From contig NZ_JBNNTI010000016.1 of assembly GCF_050278625.1 (NCBI RefSeq), forward strand, positions 14,301-78,300: a stretch of DNA of 64,000 nucleotides, written 5' to 3'. Shown here piece by piece: positions 55,861 to 64,000 of this stretch. The notes beneath the pieces are model-generated. The model had not been told where the DNA came from, searched no databases, and saw only the letters and a program-made list of their open reading frames with translations. This DNA comes from Viridibacillus sp050278625. Lineage in GTDB: Bacteria; Bacillota; Bacilli; Bacillales_A; Planococcaceae. Numbering within the stretch: the first letter of the stretch is position 1; each line of letters starts with the position of its first letter. The position numbers were made by a program, and so were the translations under genes.

Positions 55861-56712
55861 TTACAGATATACTATACATCCTCTTTCTTCTAGCTTTTCT
55901 AACCAATTCGGTACTATTAAATCAGGATTCCATCTTAAATCTAAACGTTCTAACCCTTCAATTCGCATCAAAGATTGTGGTAATTCAATTAACTGGTTAC
56001 TTCTTAGATCTAATTCTAATAAATTTTCTATATTCCCTAATTCATCGGGTAATGTAGTCAATTGATTATGTCTCAAATTCAAGCGTCTTAACTTGTTACA
56101 ATGCTTAAGTGAACTTGGAACACGTTTTAACTGATTCTCCTCCATATCCAGCACCCGTTATAACGTCAAACCTTCAAATATTTCAGGGAGATCGCTGAGC
56201 TGATTATTTTTCAGATGAAGCTCTCTAATATTCGTTAGCATATTAAAGCTCTCCGGTATATTATGAAGCTTGTTGTTCATCAATCGTAACTCTACTAAGT
56301 TGGTTAATTCGCCTATTTCTGATGGTAACTCACTGAAATAATTATCACTTAGATTTAAATATTTTAGTTTTTTTAAGTTCTTAATTTCAGGAGGGATTGT
56401 TTCAAATTTATTGTTGTGAAGATATAAATAATCTTCCATATTCGTAAGAGAGCCTATTTCTGATGGAATTATTTCAATTTGATTATGTCCTAAGTCCATC
56501 ATTTTAAGTTCTTTAAAATTTTTGATATACGCAGAAATTTCTTCAAGCTTATTTGCAGAAATATTTAGCACCTTCAAATTATTCATTTTATAGATTTCTT
56601 CAGGAATTGTACTAAAACGATTATCAAATAGATTTATATCTGTAATTTCATGCAAAGGTAAGTCTATGTTTGGCAAAGTACTCAACTCCGCATGCGGTAA
56701 GCTGATTTTCAT
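55861..56712 (-). pseudogene. Leucine-rich repeat protein with one in-frame stop
   Basis: About 283 codons of 23-residue LRRs of the form LKxLxLxxNxLxxIPxEIxxL, e.g. NLKVLNISANKLEEI and LKYLNLSDNYFSELPSEIGE. A TAA at 56155-56157 interrupts a repeat at the Leu of LTLxRVLDMEENQL; a TTA to TAA change would explain it. The same frame continues to 55861. No signal peptide. It may be inactive or yield a shortened protein of 184 residues. Confidence 0.8.
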
Positions 56713-56972
56713 TTAATTTCCTCCAATTTCATTATCAAGATAGATTCAGATAGCATACCAATAAATATATCTTATTTATATTAAAAGTAATAGAAGGAAC
56801 AAACTTTTGCATAAAAAAATATGATAATTTAAAGTGCACAATCGCTATGCTAAAAGTAAACATCTTCGCTATTAATTAAAATACGAAGCATTGCCGTATC
56901 TATTTGACGATGAAGCAAGACAAGGTTAATTTTTAATGCCATCAATTGAGAGAGGCATGTCTTTTATTCATC

Positions 56973-57835
56973 TCATTTAGTAGGCACATCTAATGTCGGA
57001 TGTGATGCACTCAAATCATTGTAATGCCACCATTCTGAGCTGATTGTCTTGAAGCCAGATTGTGTCATGATCTTTGTTAAATAGTCCATGTTTTTTTGTA
57101 CTGTTTTCGAATTCCCTTTATAGTAACGCCCTGCTTTGGAAGAAAAAGAATCAAATTTTGTTGGCATTTTCAACTCTTTGCCCTTTGCATCTACTAAGGT
57201 AACATCAACACTGACACCTTTACTATGATTAGAATCTAACGCTGGATTGGCTACATAGAGGTGGTTTTGTATCTTGTTGTACATTTCCCATTGCACAGAT
57301 AATGGTCTATATACGTCCCAGATTTTAATTCTATACCCTTTTTTATGTGCCAGTTGATTGGCCTTTTTTAATTTTGCTGCTGTCATTTTGTCACTAATGC
57401 TTTACTTTCTTTTGGGTACAGGGCGTAGCCCATAAAGTTTTTCTTAGTTGCATATTTTAAGTCAATGACAAAGCCATCTTTCTTAGATAATTCAACAAGA
57501 CCTGCTTCCTTATAGTTTGCAGGTGCTGATGTTAGGTATTTGCCCGAGACCCATCCTGTTTTATCATTAACGCTAACTTTGTACCAGCCGTTTGAGTAAT
57601 TGCACGCTTTAACGAATATCCCTTTCTCAACTATCATGATTTTCTTGTGAGTTGTGCCGATCCCTTTTCTCACATTAACAGCTGCTGTTGCTTTCATTGT
57701 TTTATTTAGGGATTTTTTAGCTGTTGAAGCTTGTGCAGAAGCAGTTTGTGACAACCCAGCAAGGCCAAGCGTAAAGAGGAAGCCTACAATTGAGCTAGCA
57801 ATAAAGATTTTTTTGATATTCAATTTTAAATTCAA
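56973..57835 (-). pseudogene. SH3b + VanX-type D-Ala-D-Ala dipeptidase, frameshifted
   Basis: From ATG 57835: a signal peptide (FTLGLAGLSQTASAQA), a bacterial SH3 domain (AAVNVRKGIGTTHKKIMIVE ... GWVSGKYL), and the start of an M15D dipeptidase (FVIDLKYATKKNFMGYALYP). The frame ends at TGA 57383-57385. A 4-bp-overlapping frame continues from 57386 with LKKANQLAHKKGYRIKIWDV, YRP, SNHSKGVSVDVTLVD (Zn SxHxxGxAxD-like) and SSEWWHYND (EWWH). One missing A in the AAAATGA run would account for the shift. Such enzymes act on D-Ala-D-Ala or cell-wall peptides outside the cell. Confidence 0.82.
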
Positions 57836-57886
57836 CTCCTTATGTATCGTACATTTTTGAGATTGTTCACTCTCAATCTATAACCT

Positions 57887-58081
57887 TTATTTTAACAATA
57901 CATTGATTGTAAAATCATTTGTATTTTCTTGAATATGCCAGTTAATAGAAAGCATTTGTTCTAGAATAGATTGCTCTTCTTTTGAAAGACTTACATTCAT
58001 TATTCCTGAGTCACTAAGCTGATAATCTTTCCCTTCGATTTTATAAAAACGGATCATCATATTAATTGCTACTACCGGCAT
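57887..58081 (-). CDS. Hypothetical small protein
   Basis: A 64-residue protein starting MPVVAINMMIRFYKIEGKDY at ATG 58081 with AGAGGGTG upstream. No membrane segment, no family recognised. Confidence 0.55.
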   Translation of the reverse strand: MPVVAINMMIRFYKIEGKDYQLSDSGIMNVSLSKEEQSILEQMLSINWHIQENTNDFTINVLLK

Positions 58082-58599
58082 TGTTATACACCCTCTACTA
58101 AAATATTTGAAATAAAAAATCCACATCAGTTAAAAGACGCGTGTTATTTTTCAGAATATAAAAACAATACCATTTGAAATTTATTTCTACAATATAAAGA
58201 TAACGTTAGGGTTTGCTTAACCTATCAAGGATTTGATAGTAAAGTCTTTGTACATAATCCTTTGCTAATTGACCAATCTACACATTATAGAAGGTACAAA
58301 AACTTAAACCCACACTCATTTTAATTACACCAAACGACTGTTGCTGGTGCCTTCATTTGAAGACTCCTTGTGACTCGCTTTACTGCCGTATAAATCGCCC
58401 CATGTAATTGCTGAATCTTTCCTAGCTTGAATGCATAACTGGGAATTACACTTTAGTATGAAGACGATTGCAAGTAAGTTCAAGACGTTAGGTTATCTAA
58501 TCCAGTTAAAAAAGCCGATATTCCTTAGTAGGAATATCGACTTTTTATTAGTAGGGCTCATTCTTCTTTGTGTCCAAAATATTGAGCTGAAAAATAAAA
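58082..58599. other. Intergenic region with terminator
   Basis: No gene called. It contains a strong hairpin (GCCGATATTCC / GGAATATCGAC, 58514-58541) with A and T flanks at 58508-58547, a bidirectional terminator for the collagenase gene side. A short minus-strand frame near 58320-58430 (ITWGDLYGSKASHKE) has no known family. Confidence 0.5.
58508..58547. terminator. Bidirectional terminator downstream of collagenase
   Basis: Near-perfect stem with 5' A run and 3' T run, just after the collagenase stop on the minus strand. Confidence 0.8.
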
Positions 58600-61497
58600 T
58601 TATTGTACTTTTACTGTATATGTCCCGTTTTCATTATCAAATTTATAAATATATAAATAATACTTTCCTGGTTCCGCTTTATATTTACCTTTTATAATGT
58701 TCCCATCATCTTGTCCGTATGCTACATAATTTTGAATATCAGACTCATGATAAAGGACCCATGTCATTCCAATTTGATTTTCATTTACGACAGAAATATC
58801 TATTTCTTTAGGAGACGTAACATCGATTTTGAATACATCCGTATGATCACCATCAATCAAACTACCTTTTAAGAGCGTATTAAATGGAACTATATTCGCT
58901 TCTTCTGGATGATTATTTGGTTCTTTCTCTGTTTGTGCTCCATTCCGTATTGTTACAATTATTTGTTCTTTACTTTCTTTTCCCTTATCATCTTTCACTG
59001 TTAGTGTAGCTGTATACGTCCCTTCTTTCGCATATACATGAGTAGGGTTTGCCTCTTCACTTGTTTTTCCATCTCCAAAATTCCAAATGTAAGAAACTAT
59101 TTCCCCATCCTCATCTTTTGAACCATCGCTCTTGAACTGGATTTTTTCATTTTCGATTCCAACATATGGACCATTCATATTTACAGTAGGTGCTTGATTT
59201 TCTCCATTATCCGTTGCAACCCCGTGGAAAACAATATCATATTCAAACTGATTGGCTGTATTCACACGGTAGTTTACAAAATACGCTGTCATTGTTTTAT
59301 AGCCGCTCCACTCTTTTTGCGACATTTGCTCTAGTACTTGGTTCACTTGTTTACTCATCGTTTTCCAATCTTTAGATTCACCTTTTGTTTCACTACCTAC
59401 ATACGTACCTTCGACTGTAAATGTATCAAAAAATTGAGACTTATGTTTTGTAATTTTTGCATCTTTCACGTTAGCAACACCGGCAATTTCTCTCTTCACT
59501 TCATTTAACGCTTTTGGTTTATGTTCCACTAAATAATCTTCTGATACTTGTGGTACATCGTATTTTTCTTGATTATCAATCAATTGTTGCATATAGGCTT
59601 GGTATTCCGTATTAAGTTGTGGATCTTTACTTAAAGCGTCACGATACGCATCATAATTTTTTACATCGTTCGCACGAATTAAATCTTGAATTCTATCAAA
59701 TGTATCAAATTGATGATTATACATATAAGACTGTAATGCAAATGAATAGTTATAAAAATCCCATGATCCATATTTTGCAAACATTGTCTGCTCGGCTGTA
59801 TAGCGTTTTGATGGTTCATCTGATAATCCACTAATAATACTCTTACGTGGAACAACATCATTTGTACGTGTTGATCCTGCAAAGAATTCTGCATTTCCTT
59901 CCTGGAACCATGTTAATCGTTCATTTTGATACATATCTCCTGTTCCGAATAAACCAGGAACCTGGTACCTTCCTTGTAAATAATGTGTAAATTCATGGCG
60001 GAATAACTCTTCTAAACTATAAATACTTTGTTCCGGCGTACGTTCATATGTAAAGAACGTTCCCTTCTCTTCAATATAAATACCACCATTATTTGTTTCA
60101 TACCCGTACAATTGACGGTTTAATTGATATTGATCTGGAGAGTCATAAATTACAACTGTTAATACATCGTCAGCATTGCCTAGTTCTAATGCTTTATCAT
60201 TCCCAATTACACGGTGATATTGTGCTTTTACTTCTTTTGCAGCCCAGTATAATCTTTGAATTTTGTCTTCTGTTACTTTATCTCCCGTTTTAAACACAAT
60301 TGATCCATCATCAAATGTATATGTTTTCGGTAAATACTGCTTCTTTCCTTCTTCACGTATTTTCTGTAAATCTACTGTATTACCACTATAGTCTTTTCCA
60401 CCATAATTTGTTGTAATTTGCTCCACTGCTACAAAATAAGCTTCACTTAAATAAGGATACATATGCATCGCTTGTGTAACAACTTCTAAACCTTTATCCG
60501 GATTACTATGGAATCCTCCTAAACGCCCTGCATAATAAATGCCATTATTGATTAACCAACTATTGTCATCTGTCACATTATGCATAAGAGCAATTTTATT
60601 AACTTCATTTATGAAACTATCAATCTTTCCATACCACATCGTCGTATTAGCTTCTTTACGTGTCTCGTACAAATACGACTGCAAATCATAATCAATCCCT
60701 TTTATTAATTCATATATAGTTTGTCCTTTTAAAGAATCGCTTTCATATGTAGAGAGATTTTCGTTATACTGTTTTAAAATCTTCGCAGCATACTGAACTG
60801 TTTCTGCATCACTAGAAGCATTACCTATTAATTTTCCATAGGCGGATACCACTTTATCTTGCTCACGTGTACCAAGTTTAAAGTTTGGATTCTTAGCCAT
60901 ATCCTTTAATGCTGATAAACACTTATCATGGAAGCTTCTCTCGTTTAAATAACCTAGTTCCTTATTATAAAATGCTACATAAAAAGCAGAACGCAATACC
61001 TCAACAAATGTATCAATTCCCTTTGAATCATCTTTCGTAAAAGAACTTCCTCTTTTCCCTAATTCATTGATGATAACTTGCATGCGTTCTTTATTTTGAT
61101 AAAAAACTTTTGTTTCCTCACTGAATTGGAATAAGTCTGTAATTTGATTCCAGCGAATATTTCCTAGCGTATCAATTAGCTCACTATCGCTCATTCTATT
61201 AAGCTCGGCCATCGAGTACTGTTCCTGCAATTGCTTCGTTTCAGCACGTTTTACAATTGGAGCTGGATGTTGCGAAAAATCGCCAATTTTCAAACGTTTT
61301 TCAAATGATAATGTTTCATCAGCCTTTGTAGAATGCACAATTTCATCTTTCGGAGTTCCTATGCCAACAGGTTTCATTTGTAATACATTATAAGGCGTTT
61401 TTTCTGCTGCTGATACTTCTGCTTGTAACCCTCCTAACGATAGTGCCATTGTACTGATCCCAATTAACACTTGATTGAATTTTAATTTTTTCTTCAT
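58600..61497 (-). CDS. colA: Secreted microbial collagenase (M9 family)
   Basis: A 965-residue Bacillus-type collagenase. Signal peptide 1-~30 (GISTMALSLGGLQAEVSAA); the activator and peptidase domains follow, with the zinc site LFRHEFTHYLQG (HExxH) and a distal Glu in WFQEGNAEFFAG; a PKD domain at ~770-855 (YVGIENEKIQF ... YIWNFGDGKTSEEANPTHVY); and a C-terminal PPC domain ~865-965 (EKEPNNHPEEANI). The order and length fit ColA of the B. cereus group and relatives. It degrades native collagen outside the cell. AGGAGGGC precedes the ATG. It looks intact. Confidence 0.93.
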   Translation of the reverse strand: MKKKLKFNQVLIGISTMALSLGGLQAEVSAAEKTPYNVLQMKPVGIGTPKDEIVHSTKADETLSFEKRLKIGDFSQHPAPIVKRAETKQLQEQYSMAELNRMSDSELIDTLGNIRWNQITDLFQFSEETKVFYQNKERMQVIINELGKRGSSFTKDDSKGIDTFVEVLRSAFYVAFYNKELGYLNERSFHDKCLSALKDMAKNPNFKLGTREQDKVVSAYGKLIGNASSDAETVQYAAKILKQYNENLSTYESDSLKGQTIYELIKGIDYDLQSYLYETRKEANTTMWYGKIDSFINEVNKIALMHNVTDDNSWLINNGIYYAGRLGGFHSNPDKGLEVVTQAMHMYPYLSEAYFVAVEQITTNYGGKDYSGNTVDLQKIREEGKKQYLPKTYTFDDGSIVFKTGDKVTEDKIQRLYWAAKEVKAQYHRVIGNDKALELGNADDVLTVVIYDSPDQYQLNRQLYGYETNNGGIYIEEKGTFFTYERTPEQSIYSLEELFRHEFTHYLQGRYQVPGLFGTGDMYQNERLTWFQEGNAEFFAGSTRTNDVVPRKSIISGLSDEPSKRYTAEQTMFAKYGSWDFYNYSFALQSYMYNHQFDTFDRIQDLIRANDVKNYDAYRDALSKDPQLNTEYQAYMQQLIDNQEKYDVPQVSEDYLVEHKPKALNEVKREIAGVANVKDAKITKHKSQFFDTFTVEGTYVGSETKGESKDWKTMSKQVNQVLEQMSQKEWSGYKTMTAYFVNYRVNTANQFEYDIVFHGVATDNGENQAPTVNMNGPYVGIENEKIQFKSDGSKDEDGEIVSYIWNFGDGKTSEEANPTHVYAKEGTYTATLTVKDDKGKESKEQIIVTIRNGAQTEKEPNNHPEEANIVPFNTLLKGSLIDGDHTDVFKIDVTSPKEIDISVVNENQIGMTWVLYHESDIQNYVAYGQDDGNIIKGKYKAEPGKYYLYIYKFDNENGTYTVKVQ

Positions 61498-62203
61498 AAT
61501 AAGCCCTCCTATGGTCCTACTTTCATTATTAGATACTATATACCTAATTTAAAAATAACATATTATGTGAATAAAACCATATAAAATGTTATTTTTAGTA
61601 ATATTTCCTTTTATAATTTGAACGCATAGACACAATTTAGACCTTAATAACCGGTAACTCGCTATGTTCTATTTATGTAAGAGTAATGAGTAAGCTAAAC
61701 TTTTCTTTAAGATAATTGAAAAAAGAACCCGAAATTGAAGTGAATTAAATATTTCAAACAATATCAAGGATTGGATCCTGTATTGCGTTTGTGATTGTAA
61801 TAATTAATATATTTCTCTAATTAGATTTTGAATTGTTCCATACTTTCGAATTTCTAGCCTCCTTAATCAGAGTGTAAAATGGAAATGATGTGGTCCATAA
61901 TGTTATTCTTGTTATTTTGTTTGGCAGCTTAAAAGGCCTGAGTCCCTAATTACACTGGACTCAGCCTTTTAGTTTCACCTTAATTCGTTTGTGATTTTTG
62001 TAATTGACTAATTATTCAATTCACGCTTTAAATTTTTCATGTATCCAATAGCATACGGTGGTGCAGAACCTACTATGATATTACATACATTTTGATTAAC
62101 GACAGGCTTATATTCATCATTACAGCTATCAATTTATTATAATTTTGGGGAATCCAATCTCTATGCATTTTACTTCTAATTTCTTCATAATCTTCCGACT
62201 CTG
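61498..62203. other. Intergenic region upstream of collagenase gene
   Basis: Contains the collagenase promoter region (minus strand), a strong hairpin at 61931-61970, and a leftover plus-strand-oriented stretch without a good frame. Confidence 0.4.
61931..61970. terminator. Hairpin terminator
   Basis: AAAAGGC(C)TGAGTCC / GGACTCAGCCTTTT with an 11-nt loop and A/T flanks. The gene it served is not evident. Confidence 0.6.
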
Positions 62204-62820
62204 TCTTGGAGGATTGTTGCGCTAATTACATCGATTGTTGTGTTATCTCGACTGATTGTTGCACTATCTCCATCGTTTGTTGCATTAACTCACTCGATTG
62301 TTATTTAGCAGAATATTCACGTCTTTATAGTCTGGGTTTTCTTCTATTTTAGGGTGAATCACCTTGCTGAAGTTTTTTTGAAAAACCACCATTTCAGAAG
62401 AGTTTATGTACTTGATGAGGTTCGCTCAAATTGGGAATTCGATTGTTGCACTATCTTGGAGGATTGTTGCGCTAATTCCATCAATTGTTGTGTTATCTCG
62501 ACCGTTTGTTGCACTATCTCCACCGTTTGTTGCACTATCTCACTCGATTGTTATTTAGCAGAATATTCACGTCTTTATAGTCTGGGTTTTCTTCTATTTT
62601 AGGGTGAATCACCTTGCTGAAGTTTTTTGAAAAACCACCATTCCGGAAGATTTTATGTACTTGATGAGGTTCGCTCAAATTGGGAATTCGATTGTTGCAC
62701 TATCTTGGAGGATTGTTGCGCTAATTACATCGTTTGTTGTGTTATCTAGACTGATTGTTGCACTATCTCCATCGTTTGTTGCATTAACTCACTCGATTGT
62801 TATTTAGCAGAATATTCACG
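62204..62820. repeat. Three tandem copies of a ~250-bp repeat
   Basis: Copies start with TCTTGGAGGATTGTTGCGCT at 62204, 62454 and 62703; the last is partial (to about 62820). Each copy begins with four or five GATTGTTGC(G/A)CTA units and continues with a conserved unique part (TTTAGCAGAATATTCACGTC ... TTCGCTCAAATTGGGAATTC). The small unit is the reverse complement of the one at 17.3-17.4 kb. Confidence 0.92.
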
Positions 62821-62847
62821 TCCTCTCCCCCTACATCAAAATAAAAA

Positions 62848-62874
62848 GCCTACACAGAAATCCTCTGTGTAGGC
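62848..62874 (-). terminator. Rho-independent terminator
   Basis: GCCTACACAGA / TCTGTGTAGGC stem with T5 on the minus strand, just after the small membrane protein gene. Confidence 0.85.
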
Positions 62875-62881
62875 CATTCTT

Positions 62882-63130
62882 TTACATATTCAATTGTTTT
62901 TGCTTACATAGAGTTACTAACATTCCACCTACGCCAAAGATTCCGAATGTTAAAGAGATGATACTATAACTTAAAGCTTCTAATCCTCCTATATCAATGA
63001 AACTAACAAATGTATAGATGACGCTTACTAATGAAATAAGATAAAATACATTGAATATCTTGGAGCTTTTCAAGTATTCAGAAAGTATGAGTATAAAAGC
63101 TAGCACACTGCTGGCTAATATAAAGATCAA
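62882..63130 (-). CDS. Small membrane protein
   Basis: An 82-residue protein with three hydrophobic segments (about 2-17, 27-45, 53-75). The start is TTG at 63130 with AGAGGTGG upstream. A terminator follows directly. No family recognised. Confidence 0.65.
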   Translation of the reverse strand: MIFILASSVLAFILILSEYLKSSKIFNVFYLISLVSVIYTFVSFIDIGGLEALSYSIISLTFGIFGVGGMLVTLCKQKQLNM

Positions 63131-63256
63131 CTAGACCACCTCTTTACTTTTTTTCATTATATGCAATTTTTTATAATAATATTTGCTTTATAAAGCGCCT
63201 CTTATGGGTTCTTTTCATTGACATCACAGCCCAATCTATATGGCTTTTTGGAAAGT

Positions 63257-63841
63257 TTAAGTTTTCAAACTCTCAATATGATCGTTTCGTAAACGAACCT
63301 TTTGAATTTTACCCGATGCTGTTTTCGGTAAATCTTTAGTGAACGTAACACTTTTAATAGCTTTAAAATGAGCTAATTTTGAACGAGAGAAGTCAATGAT
63401 CTCCTGTTCTGTTACTTCAGCATTTTCTCGTAAAACGATATACGCGTGTGGTGTTTTTCCCCATTTTTCGTGAGGAATAGCAATAACAGCTGCCTCTAAA
63501 ATAGCCGGATGATCATACAGTACTCCTTCTACTTAAATAGAAGAGATATTCTCATCGCCACTTATAATAATGTCCTTTTTACGGTCTGTAATTTCAACAT
63601 AACCCCTTTCATCAATGATCTCCAGTATGGAGCCAGCCATTTTGGATTGTTTCTAATGTCGCTTTCTCATTTTTCCAATAGCCTTTCATGACACCATTAC
63701 TGCGAACAACAATTTCTCCGGTTGCTGTACCGTCATGAGGAACTTCTTCGCCGAATTCGTCCACCACTTTTATTTCGGCACCAATCATCTGATATCCTGC
63801 TTTTACTTTTAAACGTGATTTTTCGTCATCTGAAAAGTCCC
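63257..63841 (-). pseudogene. AMP-binding acyl-CoA synthetase, C-terminal remnant
   Basis: The minus strand encodes the C-terminal third of a fatty-acyl-CoA synthetase: GTATGEIVVRSNGVMKGYW, EITDRKKDIIISGDENISS, then a TAA/TAG-like in-frame stop near 63535, VEGVLYDHPAILEAAVIAIP, KTASGKIQKVRLRNDHIES. The LHTGD part near 63640 is also frameshifted. The N-terminal two thirds are missing beyond about 63841. Confidence 0.82.
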
Positions 63842-64000
63842 ACTAAACTGCGACAGAATTCTAGAAATGAGACTTAGTGGTGAAGATTCCGTCATTCCGT
63901 ATACTTACTTTAAATGAGTAAATTTCATTCAAGTAATTTCCATTTAACAAAATAAAAAGACAGAATCCACCCTTTTGGTTAAAATGAAAGCTCTGACCCA
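63842..64000. other. Right-edge sequence, unassigned
   Basis: The acyl-CoA synthetase similarity ends abruptly here. The remaining sequence has no recognisable frame and may be the end of a mobile element that cut the gene, but no element family can be named. Confidence 0.3.

Noticed and set aside
59679..59894. Frames on either strand inside the collagenase gene
   Set aside because: Shadows of a 965-codon gene with clear domains; no ribosome sites.
62354..62602. 82-codon open frame
   Set aside because: It lies wholly in the tandem repeat; its Cys-rich product is a by-product of the repeated DNA.
62204..62820. Possible CRISPR array
   Set aside because: Units are imperfect and spaced by near-identical, not unique, sequence, and the larger unit is a 250-bp tandem repeat; no cas genes.

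Overview
The window is low-GC DNA of a spore-former-type Bacillaceae bacterium (Bacillus or Lysinibacillus-like). The evidence is strong AGGAGG-type ribosome binding sites, an argS with a T-box leader, a Bacillus-type secreted collagenase, a RelA/SpoT-domain small alarmone synthetase and Bacillus-type small genes. The species cannot be fixed from the sequence alone. Nearly all genes lie on the minus strand. Many genes are broken (frameshifts, in-frame stops, an internal inversion), so this is a decaying, recently rearranged accessory region.

Layout. 1-5.6 kb: a minus-strand operon of an SDR reductase, two canonical ketoacyl synthase III (KAS III) genes, a 3-hydroxyacyl-CoA dehydrogenase homologue and two KAS III-like genes that lack the usual third catalytic residue; it runs off the left edge. 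6-22 kb: ordinary and broken housekeeping or accessory genes: an orphan Cache-type sensor kinase, T-box argS, a TetR/MFS pair with palindromic operators, an ECF sigma factor (frameshifted) with a membrane partner, a TetM-like ribosomal protection GTPase and a small alarmone synthetase. There are remnants of kdpD, GNAT genes and a grpB-family gene whose middle part is inverted.

22.5-51 kb is the centrepiece: a nonribosomal peptide cluster on the minus strand. In transcription order it holds a broken Sfp-type phosphopantetheinyl transferase, a type II thioesterase, NRPS-A (starter C-A-T-E), a membrane-anchored serine peptidase of the ClbP/XcnG/ZmaM type, an MFS exporter, NRPS-B (C-A-T four times plus a final C), NRPS-C (A-T-TE), a PLP enzyme and a DUF2785 protein. 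My reading of the adenylation pockets is Asn (epimerised) on NRPS-A, then Ser-Val-Asn-X on NRPS-B, then Y on NRPS-C; X and Y are unassigned. I infer a D-Asn prodrug system: an N-acyl-D-Asn cap is put on first, the inactive peptide is exported, and the peptidase removes the cap to release a pentapeptide starting with Ser. The terminal thioesterase has Cys instead of Ser as its nucleophile, which in known examples is linked to strained-ring or otherwise unusual release chemistry.

51-58 kb is a graveyard of mobile and defence DNA: two degenerate copies of one IS4-family element around a 2-oxoglutarate/Fe(II) dioxygenase gene, a Shedu-like (DUF4263) fragment, a TnsD/TniQ fragment, an LRR gene with an in-frame stop and a frameshifted VanX-type dipeptidase. 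58-64 kb carries a full-length secreted collagenase, three tandem copies of a ~250-bp repeat built of GTTGCGCTAA-like units, a small membrane protein and a broken acyl-CoA synthetase.
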